From UBA4655 sp964585575 (GTDB taxonomy: Bacteria; Planctomycetota; Planctomycetia; Pirellulales; UBA1268), in the NCBI GenBank assembly GCA_964585575.1, contig CAZPEM010000015.1, positions 1 through 35,896 of the forward strand: a stretch of DNA of 35,896 bases, in the 5' to 3' direction. The notes beneath the pieces are model-generated. The model worked only from the letters and a program-made list of their open reading frames with translations, had not been told where the DNA came from and did no database searches. This document shows positions 7,709 to 15,349 of the stretch, piece by piece (within the stretch, counting starts at the first letter, position 1; every line of letters starts with the position of its first letter). Made by a program: the position numbers and the translations under genes.

Positions 7709-8593
7709 ATGCCGCTGCTCGTGCAGGGCTTCCTCGACTACGTCCGCCACGAACGAGGGCTTTCGGCCAACACGATCGCGGCCTATGCCCGCGACCTCTC
7801 CGGCTTCTCCGACTGGCTGGCCGGCCGGTCGCCGCTTTCGCTTTCTTCGGCCGATCTCGGCGACTCCATCAGCTTCCTCCACGGGAAGGGCCTCTCGCGG
7901 GCGTCGGTGGCGAGGGCGACCGCGACGCTCCGCAGCTTCTACCGCTACCTGCAGCTCGAGGGGCACATCGACCGCAGCCCGGCCGACCTGCTGGCCGGTT
8001 CCCATCCGGACTTCGCGGTGCCGTCATCCCTCTCGACCGACCAGGTCGATCGCCTCCTCGAGGCGCCCGACTCCCGCAGCCCCGAGGGAATCCGAGACCG
8101 CGTGCTCCTCGAGATGCTCTACGCGACCGGCTGCCGCGCAAGCGAGGTGGCGAACATGGCCGTCGCCGACGTCCATGCCTCCGAGGGCTTCTGCAAGTGC
8201 CGAGGCAAGGGAGACAAGGAGCGGATCGTGCCGCTCGGCCGACGGGCGATCGAGGCCGTCCGCCGCTGGCTCGACGGCCCCCGCCGCTCCTTCGCCGCCG
8301 GCGTCATCCCGGAGCCACGGTGGCTGCTCCTCTCTTCGCGGGGCAACAGGCTCTCGCGGATGCGGATCTGGGAAATCGTCCGTGACCGCTCCGCCGCCGC
8401 CGGCCTCCCAGCCGACATCCATCCCCACACGCTCCGCCACAGCTTCGCGACCCACCTGGTCGCCGGCGGCGTCGATCTTCGTCACGTGCAGGAGATGCTC
8501 GGCCACGCGAGCATCGCGACAACCCAGCGTTACACGCACGTGGACGCCACCCGACTCCGACGGATCCACGAGCGATTCCACCCCCGCAGCTGA
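7709..8593 (+). CDS. xerD: Tyrosine recombinase XerD/XerC type
   Basis: 294 aa, normal for Xer recombinases that resolve chromosome dimers at dif. An N-terminal SAM-like core-binding domain (FLDYVRHERGLSANTIAAY) is followed by the catalytic domain. All catalytic residues are seen: R143 (GCRASE), K167 (RGKGDKER), H240 and R243 (HTLRHSF), H266 (GHAS) and the nucleophile Y275 (RYTHV). The ATG at 7709 has AGGA six bases upstream and aligns with typical Xer starts; an in-frame ATG at 7640 would add 23 low-complexity residues and is the main alternative. There are no phage or integron genes nearby, so it reads as the housekeeping enzyme. XerC and XerD cannot be told apart firmly from this sequence. 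Confidence 0.9.
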   Translation: MPLLVQGFLDYVRHERGLSANTIAAYARDLSGFSDWLAGRSPLSLSSADLGDSISFLHGKGLSRASVARATATLRSFYRYLQLEGHIDRSPADLLAGSHPDFAVPSSLSTDQVDRLLEAPDSRSPEGIRDRVLLEMLYATGCRASEVANMAVADVHASEGFCKCRGKGDKERIVPLGRRAIEAVRRWLDGPRRSFAAGVIPEPRWLLLSSRGNRLSRMRIWEIVRDRSAAAGLPADIHPHTLRHSFATHLVAGGVDLRHVQEMLGHASIATTQRYTHVDATRLRRIHERFHPRS

Positions 8594-8610
8594 ACGGCCT
8601 GCGAACAAAA

Positions 8611-8640
8611 GGACCGTGAGGGGCAGCCCCGAACCGGGCA
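8611..8640. repeat. Copy of the dispersed gggcagccccgaacc element
   Basis: Between the converging ends of xerD and exbD. It contains gaccgtgagggg, also seen at 108-118, followed by the shared core gggcagccccgaacc at 8621-8635. The core can fold as gggg-cag-cccc. A role as transcript end is possible, but there is no T tract. Confidence 0.7.
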
Positions 8641-8654
8641 AGTCTGACCCTCTG

Positions 8655-9140
8655 TCAGCTCTTTTTCTTCTTCGGCGGCGCGAACTTGATCTTCTTCACG
8701 AGCTCGATGATCTCGCCGTTCTCCACGCGGCCCGACACGGCCGAGATCGCGTTCACGACGTTCTCGTACTTCAGCCCATAGTCGCAATCGAGCTCGGCCT
8801 CGGTCTTCTCGGCGACCGAGTTCGGCCCCGTATCGTTGCCGACGAACTTCAGGACCCTCGACCGCAGCTCATCGAAGTCGGCCACCGGCGAGCCGTTGAC
8901 CGTGATCCCGGCGAGATCACCTGAATCGCCAGCCGAGAGCTTGATCTTGATCGGCGGAACCTGCTGCTCGTCGGGTGGAGCGGCGGAGACTCCGAGCGGC
9001 ATCCGCACGTCGAAATCCCCCTCCGCGGCGATGATCTTCAGCGACATGATGAAGAACGCCAGCAACTGAAACACGATGTCGATCATCGGCGTCATGTTGA
9101 TGTCGATCTTGTCGGCGAGCTGCGCTTGACGCTTGGCCAT
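8655..9140 (-). CDS. ExbD/TolR family proton-channel subunit (second copy)
   Basis: 161 aa with the ExbD plan: a short cytosolic start (KIDINMTPMIDIVFQLLAFF), one membrane helix whose Asp is the proton-carrying residue, then a periplasmic domain of about 115 residues ending in a lysine-rich tail (PPKKKKS). ExbD subunits sit inside an ExbB pentamer and use proton-motive force to move an envelope partner. The ATG at 9140 has AGGAAAGG eight bases upstream. It follows the first exbD by 40 bases in the same operon. The periplasmic part differs markedly from the first copy, suggesting a heteromeric channel. Confidence 0.9.
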   Translation of the reverse strand: MAKRQAQLADKIDINMTPMIDIVFQLLAFFIMSLKIIAAEGDFDVRMPLGVSAAPPDEQQVPPIKIKLSAGDSGDLAGITVNGSPVADFDELRSRVLKFVGNDTGPNSVAEKTEAELDCDYGLKYENVVNAISAVSGRVENGEIIELVKKIKFAPPKKKKS

Positions 9141-9180
9141 GGTCGCGACCTTTCCTGTTGTTTCGCCGGCTGGAATTCCG

Positions 9181-9624
9181 CTACTTGGGCTCTTCGTACT
9201 TCGCCCGCAGGGCGAACTTCTCGAAGCCCTTTTCCTGGCAGACCTTGATGATCTCCTGGACCTCGCCCGTCTTCGCGGCCGCATCGGCCCGGACGATCAC
9301 GGTCGAAGCGTTCGGCTCCTTGCCGGCATCGAGCAGGACCGACTTCTCCCGCTCGAGGTAGCTCCCGAGCTCACCGATGCCGACAAGCTCTCCTCCGTAG
9401 ACGACGGAGCTCTTGCTTGTCAGCTGGAGCGTGATCGGGGCCTCGATCGGCGCGTCGCTCGGCTTCGCCAACTGGCTCTGCGGCAACTGGATGCGGTCGT
9501 CCTGCTCGGCCTCGGAGAAGTTGCTGACGAACATGAAGAACGCGATCAACTGGAACGTCATGTCGATCATCGGCGTCATGTCGATCTCGGTGGAGTTTGG
9601 CCCGCCGCTTTTTCTTCGTGCCAT
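9181..9624 (-). CDS. ExbD/TolR family proton-channel subunit (first copy)
   Basis: 147 aa. N-terminal STEIDMTPMIDMTFQLIAFF carries the conserved Asp in the single membrane helix, followed by a periplasmic domain with the usual ExbD end pattern (STVIVRADAAAKTGEVQEII). Starts at the ATG at 9624 and lies 42 bases after exbB. It shares only the membrane part clearly with the downstream copy. Predicted to work with the neighbouring ExbB as a proton-driven motor subunit; the energised partner is not shown by the sequence, but the two exported TPR proteins of the operon are candidates. Confidence 0.9.
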   Translation of the reverse strand: MARRKSGGPNSTEIDMTPMIDMTFQLIAFFMFVSNFSEAEQDDRIQLPQSQLAKPSDAPIEAPITLQLTSKSSVVYGGELVGIGELGSYLEREKSVLLDAGKEPNASTVIVRADAAAKTGEVQEIIKVCQEKGFEKFALRAKYEEPK

Positions 9625-9666
9625 TGTTTCAGCCCCGTACGGAGTGGTCTCGCCAAAGACGCCGGC

Positions 9667-10482
9667 TCACTTCTTTCCCGCGGCCTGGAATCGGCTCATG
9701 AGCCGCATCGCCTCGGCGTCGGCATCGGCCGTCAGCCGCTGAAGCCAGTTCTTGAACATCGCGAAGAAGCCGATCGCGGGGATGGCGAGCCAGAGGCCCA
9801 CGAGCGTCGTGATGAGGGCCATCGAGATGCCCATCGCGAGATCCTTCGGCTTCGGGGCCGTGGTTGCGCGGGCGATCTGCATGAAGCTGGCGACCATCCC
9901 GTCGACCGTGCCGAGCAGGCCGAACATCGGCGCGAGCGCCCCGATGAGCGCCACGTAGCTCACCTTGTGTTCGAGCTTCATCGTGTCGTCGGCCGCGGTG
10001 TCCTGCATCGACTCGATCGCGGCGGCGTAGCCCGACTGGAGCTTGCCCATGCCGGCCGCCAGCTGGTGGCCGAGGTAGGAGTCGTCGGCCTTCACGAGTT
10101 CGAACGCCTGCTGATATTCCTTCGCATTGCAGTGCGCCTCGAAGGCTTCGGCCAGTCCAGGCGGGATCATGACAGTCCTCCGCAGCTGCATGAAGATCAT
10201 CACCATGATCGCCACGAAAGCGAACGAGATGGCGAGAAACACGATCGTGTAGCGGATGCCGAGCGCGTTGTAGAAGAAGACGAGCATGCTCTCCCCTTCG
10301 GCCTCAGCCCCTCCGGCGTCCTCTTCCTGGGCGACGGCAACGGACGGCATCATGGTCGCCGTGGTCGTCATCACGGCGGCAGGCACGGCCATGCACCCCA
10401 GCCACGCGAGCCATGGGCACAAGACGGCCGCAAGACGCGACACCAGGGTTCCGCGGGATCCTTTTCCGACAACCGACTCCAT
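9667..10482 (-). CDS. MotA/TolQ/ExbB proton-channel protein with exported N-terminus
   Basis: 271 aa. An N-terminal signal-like helix (LAAVLCPWLAWLGCMAVPAA) and short acidic linker precede the ExbB core: a membrane helix (TIVFLAISFAFVAIMVMIF), a cytosolic domain, and two further helices in VALIGALAPMFGLLGTVDGM and LITTLVGLWLAIPAIGFFAM. GLLGTVDGM is the family's most conserved stretch. The pentameric channel passes protons together with ExbD. The signal-bearing form is common outside Proteobacteria. I prefer the ATG at 10482: GAGGAG lies six bases before it but touches the ATG at 10488. It sits 63 bases after the TPR gene and upstream of both exbD copies. Confidence 0.92.
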   Translation of the reverse strand: MESVVGKGSRGTLVSRLAAVLCPWLAWLGCMAVPAAVMTTTATMMPSVAVAQEEDAGGAEAEGESMLVFFYNALGIRYTIVFLAISFAFVAIMVMIFMQLRRTVMIPPGLAEAFEAHCNAKEYQQAFELVKADDSYLGHQLAAGMGKLQSGYAAAIESMQDTAADDTMKLEHKVSYVALIGALAPMFGLLGTVDGMVASFMQIARATTAPKPKDLAMGISMALITTLVGLWLAIPAIGFFAMFKNWLQRLTADADAEAMRLMSRFQAAGKK

Positions 10483-10545
10483 GCTCATCTCCTCGAAAAG
10501 CTACTGTGGTTTCGTCCGTTCAATGGTTTCGTTCACGCAACGCGG

Positions 10546-11847
10546 TCACGTCTTGCCGACCGTCGCCTTCGCCAGCTTCACCCAGGGACTCTCCGGATAG
10601 GAGGTCTCGAGGCTTTGCATCGCCTGCCTCGACCGCTCCGGATTGTTTGCCTTCTGCCACAACTCGACAAGGTTCGCAAGAGCTTCCGCATGGGCCTCGG
10701 GAACGGAGTTGTACACGAGATCGACCGTGAGGAACGCGATTAGGGCGTCCTGCTCCTTGCCGCCGGCGCGGTGGGCCGCCCCGAGCGTGTTGTAGGCCTC
10801 GGCGAGCATCTCCTTCTCCTCGGGGCTGGCCTGCCGGATCGACACGAGCACGAGCGAGACCGCCTCGGCCGCCTTGCCCGCCTGGGCCAGGCACTTCGCC
10901 TTTCCCAAGCCTGCCGCGCATTTCTGGGCCTTGCTCGCCTCGTCGTTGGCATCGACCGCGATCGCCTCGTCGAACGCCTTGGCCGCCTCGTCGAACTTCT
11001 TCTGGTCGAACAGCATCCTGGCCTTCGCGGACGCGGCCCGCACCTTGAAGGCAGGAGGCCCCAGCGCGACCTTGTCGTAGGCGGCGGCCGCCTTCTCGGG
11101 CAGGCCGGCCTTGGCGAGCAGGTCGCCGAGCAGTTCCTGCAGTTCGAGCGTGTGGTAACTCTTGGAATTCTTCGTCAGGAAGCCGCTCACCAGCCCGCCG
11201 GCGGCCTTCACGTCGCCGGTCCCCCGCAGGGCGGCCCTGGCCGAGGCTGCAGCCTCGACGTATTCCTTTTCCTGGATGACGAGCGGATCGACGCCCTCGA
11301 AGTCGGCGGGCGTCAGCTTCTTGAGGTCCTCGAGCGCGTCGGCTGGCCGTCCGCGGATGAGCAGCGTGCGGGCGGCCTTGAGATCCTGCGGCTCACCGCC
11401 GAACTGGAGCTCACGGATTTTTTCGATCGGAACCTTCTTGGTCTGTCCGTCGCGGCCCTCCAGATCGATGCCTCCTGGCGACGTTGCCGTCACCTTCCCA
11501 CTCACGGAACCGGAGGGCAGCAGCATCACCCGGTCGACCGAATCGGCTGATTGGGCACGGCCGGCCGTCATCGCGAGCAGCATGACCGCCAGGAGCGGCA
11601 CGACCGCCCGGGCCGCCAACCGGCGCGGATTTTTCCGGCGCGAATTTCCGGCCGCCGCCGAAGCGACTACGAATCGGTCAGCAGCATCCTTCATACCGTT
11701 GCCCTTCATCGCGTCGCCCTTTCTGGCGTCATCGTCCTTCGTCATGCCCGTTCCGGCCTGCCATCGCGGATCGCCCAAAATCGCACCACGCAGCTTCTCG
11801 ATCGCCTCGTTGATCCCTTCGACAGTCGCCTGCTTCATCGCATTCAT
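10546..11847 (-). CDS. Exported TPR protein of the exb operon
   Basis: Up to 433 aa. A hydrophobic signal or anchor (VVPLLAVMLLAMTAGRAQSA, about residues 81-100) is followed by a small beta domain (DRVMLLPSGSVSGKVTATSP to IEKIRELQFGG) and then TPR-like helices (FKVRAASAKARMLFDQKKFDEAAKAFDEAI, read as pairs). The start is unsure: the ATG at 11847 is 5 bases after the upstream stop, but ATG codons at 11709 and 11694 have better ribosome sites (AAAGGG, GAAGGG) and would give a normal-length signal region. The N-terminal stretch is methionine- and lysine-rich. By position it probably works with ExbB/ExbD in the envelope; no catalytic motif is seen. Confidence 0.85.
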   Translation of the reverse strand: MNAMKQATVEGINEAIEKLRGAILGDPRWQAGTGMTKDDDARKGDAMKGNGMKDAADRFVVASAAAGNSRRKNPRRLAARAVVPLLAVMLLAMTAGRAQSADSVDRVMLLPSGSVSGKVTATSPGGIDLEGRDGQTKKVPIEKIRELQFGGEPQDLKAARTLLIRGRPADALEDLKKLTPADFEGVDPLVIQEKEYVEAAASARAALRGTGDVKAAGGLVSGFLTKNSKSYHTLELQELLGDLLAKAGLPEKAAAAYDKVALGPPAFKVRAASAKARMLFDQKKFDEAAKAFDEAIAVDANDEASKAQKCAAGLGKAKCLAQAGKAAEAVSLVLVSIRQASPEEKEMLAEAYNTLGAAHRAGGKEQDALIAFLTVDLVYNSVPEAHAEALANLVELWQKANNPERSRQAMQSLETSYPESPWVKLAKATVGKT

Positions 11848-11852
11848 CGCCC

Positions 11853-14800
11853 TTACTTGTTCTGTTCCGACTTGTCCTGGTCCGACGGCTTTTGACTCTG
11901 CTCCGCCTGGAGCTGCGCGTCCAGATCCTCGATGCCTCGCTTCGAAGGGCGGTCGAGCTGCTTCTGGATCTCCTCGAGAAGCTTGTCGAACTGCCCCCGA
12001 AACTCCTTGCCCCCCATGTCGGGGTAAAGCTTGTGGATGAAAATGATGTCCCGCTCGGCCATCTCGAACTGCTTCGCCCGATCGGCCGATTCACCCACCT
12101 CGGCCCGCTTCAAGCGTGTCTTCGGGACGTTGAGCCGGGCTTCGAAGAAACGCCTGCGACTCTCCAAGGCCTTCTCGTTCGTCCCACCCGCCAAGGCCTG
12201 CTTCTGGAGCCTGTTGGCGATGCCGCTCCACCCCCAGAAAACCACCTCTCCCTGGCGGCCGACGATCGCCTGCTTGAGGTATTCCGTGTCCTTCTTTGCC
12301 GCGCCGGCCGCTGCGAGAAACGTCGCCGCCTCCCACTGCGCCGCGAGCATGTTGACGCCCTTGGGCTGGCGGACGATCCACTCGAGATGGCCGATCGCAT
12401 CGTCCCATCGCTCGAGTTCACGGTAGACCGTCGCGAGCCTCAACCGGATCGAGAGTTCGCTATCCTTGATCTTCGGGTCGTCGGACTTGAGGAGCGACTC
12501 ATACACGTCTGCGGCGCGGGCGAGAAAGCTCCGACGCTTCTCCTTGGCTACGACCTGCGTGATCGCCGCCCCCTGCTGGCCCGGACCTGCCCCGAGGGCC
12601 ATGAACTGGCTCGCAACCCACATCTGGGACGAGATCTTCTTGTCTTTCGCGGCCACGCGGTCGAGAAACCTCTCCAGGCCGGCCACGACCTTGCCGGCAC
12701 GCGTCCTCGCTTCGTCCGTCACACCAGCTCCACCGGTGCCACCGGCTCCGCCGAGGATGCCGGCGAGCTGCTCCTGGAGGTCCCGCCCCATCGCGAGGTA
12801 CATCGACGCGAGCTTCTCGGCGGCGTCTTCCCCCTCGCCGGCCGCAGTCTCGAGCATGTCCATCGCCTTCTGGGCGTCGTCGAGCTTTTCCGTCTGGATG
12901 AAGTAGCGGAGCGCAAGCCGCATGGACTCCTCCGCCACGACCGGATCGACGACCGAGGCGTCGCCGCTGGTGACGACGGTCCAGGGACCGTACACCGGGT
13001 GCGTGAGAATTTCGCTCACGAGCTTGTCGTCGCCGGCTTCCATGCCGATCTGGCACCGGTAGAGAGCCGCGGCGACCGCCAGCTTGTCGGGCTTGCCCGC
13101 GGCTGCAACCGCCGCCAGGCCGGCGTCGATCGCCTGCGTCGCCTTCGCGAGAACTTTCTCGACGGGCGGACCCGCGGCGTCGTCCTGGGCGTCGTCGCCA
13201 ACCCGCCTCCGATCGAGCACCGCTCTCCAGAGCAGGCTGCCACCACGAATCAGCACCTCGGCCCGGCGGGGCGCATCGGCGGGCACGGTATCGATCAGGC
13301 TGATGATCCGCTTCACGTCGCCCTCGGCGGCAGCCGACGCGATCGCAACGACGGCGGCGTCGGCACTCGAGCCCTCGGCAGGCCAGATCTTCACGATGAG
13401 GCCGGCGAGTTCCGCGGAGCGGCGTCGGGCGTCGGCCGACCAGACCGGCGGCCCTTCCTTCGCCAAAAGCTGCCAGCTTGCCATCGCGACCCGTGCGGCA
13501 TCCCTGCTGCCGACCGCGTTCGGATAGCGTTCGACGAGGAATTCGCCGAGCGCCGCGGCCTCGTGCAGCCGCCTGGCGTCGTAGAGGAGGAAGGTCGTCA
13601 TGTAGCGGGCCTTGTTGAGCCGGTCGAACTCCTCGTCGGTCGCGGTCGGCATCGCCTTGACGAGCGACTGGATCGCCTTGTCGCGCAAGGCGGCCGCCTC
13701 CTCCTTCGCCTTGCCGGCTTCCTCGGACTTGCCCCCCTTTTCGAGTTCCTTCGCCTCCGTCGACTTTGACTTCCAGTTGCCGACGAGCACGCCCACCTCG
13801 TCCATCGCCGCCTCGAACGACTGCGCCTGCTCCTCGCCCGCGCTCCTGCCGAGCTTGGACAAGAGCTCGCGGGCCTCCTTCGCGTAGTCACGATTGACCT
13901 TGGCGACCTCCATCGCGATCTTCTGCGCGGTCTTGAGCTTGGGACGTCCCTTGGGCCCCTCGGCCTCGGCCTTTCGCGCGAGCAGCGTCGCACCGCGAAA
14001 CTTCATTCCGAGCCAGTCGCCACCGTCGACGCCGACGTATTTGTCGGGGGTGACGGCCGCCGCGACGAACTTCTCGGCGGCCTCGTCGAAGCCCGCGACG
14101 TCGTTCAATGCCATCCAGCACTCGAACGTCGTGTTGTACGCCTTCGCCTTGAGCGTTGGCACGAACCCGCCCCCTTCGAGCGCGCGGACGTCCGCGAGCG
14201 TCGCCACCGCCTGCTCGAGGAGCTTCTTGCGGTCCTCCGGCTTCTCCGCGGCCTCCGCCATGACGGTTTGGTTTCGCCCCTCGAAATAGCGGGCGAAGAG
14301 CCCCACGCCGCGGGTGCTGTACTTGGAATAGAGCTCCGCGTACCGCTTCGAGGAATCGTCGAGGGCCTCTTTCCAGCCTTGGCTTCCCGGTGCAAAGGCC
14401 TTCGACTTTTCAAACCGCGAACTCGCCAGGAGCAGGCGGGTGCTCAGCAACTGTCCCCGCAGCCGCTCCTGCTCCTCCGAGAGCTCCTCGACTTTCCCCG
14501 CCTCCTTTTTCTGCTCGGCGCCGGTCTTCTTTTTTCGTCCGACGGTGGGCTGCTTGCCGTCCCTCGTGTCGGCTCCTTCCTTCTTCGCGGCGTCGAACGC
14601 CGCGAGCTGCTCGCCGACGCTCCGCAGCTTCACGAGCACCGCCTTCTCCGCGGCCTCGAAGCTGGCGAACGCCTCGTCGAAGAACTTCACGGCCACCGCG
14701 AGCGAAGCCTCGGGGTCGGCGTTGGAAGACTTCGACTGGGAGACCGCGATCCTCGCCCGCTCCACGAGCACGCTCCCTTTCTCCACGAGGGTCGTGATCC

Positions 14801-15257
14801 GCTCGCTGCCCCCCTCGGCGTCATCCGGCGCGGCGGCGAGAAAGTCGTCGAAACACTGCAGGGCCTGTTCGAGGAGCTTGGATTTCTTCGTCGTGTCAAG
14901 CTCCCTGCGGGTGAGCGCCACGAGCGCCACACCTCGCCGAAACCGGCTCGAACGTCGGAGCGCCTTGAGCGAATCGTCGGCATCGACGCGGTCGAGCACC
15001 CAGAGCACGACGTCGGGCATCGCCTTGTCGCCCTGCTCGACGAGCCTGTCCAGCAGGAGTTCCGTCGAGATCTCCAGTGCGGTTCGGTTTTCGGCGGCGA
15101 CGTCTTCCCGGGCGATGGCGGGCCGCCACTCCGAAGCGACGCAGGACAGCATCAACACGGCCACGACCGCCAGATGAGGCCAGGCCTTCCGGCCGGGCCG
15201 ACGGTTCGGCGGCGAATCCGCGGTTGGCGTTTCCGGGCGAGCGGCAAACTTCGACAT
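11853..15257 (-). CDS. Very large exported TPR-like protein heading the exb operon
   Basis: 1134 aa. A positively charged N-terminus and hydrophobic segment (HLAVVAVLMLSCVASEW, about residues 28-44) form a signal peptide or anchor, followed by about 1080 alanine-rich helical residues with repeated TPR-like spacing (RRGVALVALTRR, RLATVYRELERWDDAIGHLEW). A lysine-rich linker (VGRKKKTGAEQKKEAGK, about residues 240-257) may be a coiled coil or hinge. The tail is charged (KPSDQDKSEQNK). It is the first gene of the operon and ends 5 bases before the next TPR gene, so it is likely made with the ExbB/ExbD motor. It could be a periplasmic scaffold driven by it. No enzyme motif is seen. Confidence 0.87.
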   Translation of the reverse strand: MSKFAARPETPTADSPPNRRPGRKAWPHLAVVAVLMLSCVASEWRPAIAREDVAAENRTALEISTELLLDRLVEQGDKAMPDVVLWVLDRVDADDSLKALRRSSRFRRGVALVALTRRELDTTKKSKLLEQALQCFDDFLAAAPDDAEGGSERITTLVEKGSVLVERARIAVSQSKSSNADPEASLAVAVKFFDEAFASFEAAEKAVLVKLRSVGEQLAAFDAAKKEGADTRDGKQPTVGRKKKTGAEQKKEAGKVEELSEEQERLRGQLLSTRLLLASSRFEKSKAFAPGSQGWKEALDDSSKRYAELYSKYSTRGVGLFARYFEGRNQTVMAEAAEKPEDRKKLLEQAVATLADVRALEGGGFVPTLKAKAYNTTFECWMALNDVAGFDEAAEKFVAAAVTPDKYVGVDGGDWLGMKFRGATLLARKAEAEGPKGRPKLKTAQKIAMEVAKVNRDYAKEARELLSKLGRSAGEEQAQSFEAAMDEVGVLVGNWKSKSTEAKELEKGGKSEEAGKAKEEAAALRDKAIQSLVKAMPTATDEEFDRLNKARYMTTFLLYDARRLHEAAALGEFLVERYPNAVGSRDAARVAMASWQLLAKEGPPVWSADARRRSAELAGLIVKIWPAEGSSADAAVVAIASAAAEGDVKRIISLIDTVPADAPRRAEVLIRGGSLLWRAVLDRRRVGDDAQDDAAGPPVEKVLAKATQAIDAGLAAVAAAGKPDKLAVAAALYRCQIGMEAGDDKLVSEILTHPVYGPWTVVTSGDASVVDPVVAEESMRLALRYFIQTEKLDDAQKAMDMLETAAGEGEDAAEKLASMYLAMGRDLQEQLAGILGGAGGTGGAGVTDEARTRAGKVVAGLERFLDRVAAKDKKISSQMWVASQFMALGAGPGQQGAAITQVVAKEKRRSFLARAADVYESLLKSDDPKIKDSELSIRLRLATVYRELERWDDAIGHLEWIVRQPKGVNMLAAQWEAATFLAAAGAAKKDTEYLKQAIVGRQGEVVFWGWSGIANRLQKQALAGGTNEKALESRRRFFEARLNVPKTRLKRAEVGESADRAKQFEMAERDIIFIHKLYPDMGGKEFRGQFDKLLEEIQKQLDRPSKRGIEDLDAQLQAEQSQKPSDQDKSEQNK

Positions 15258-15349
15258 CGAGGCGGTCGCGGGCGGGATGGAGGGCGATCGGAAGGGCTGC
15301 GAACGATATTGTGGAACGGCGGGCAGGTGGCGTCAAACTCGGCGATCGT

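Noticed and set aside
7709..8593. Phage or integron integrase
   Set aside because: Sequence and length fit a housekeeping XerC/XerD, and no mobile-element genes or attachment sites are nearby.
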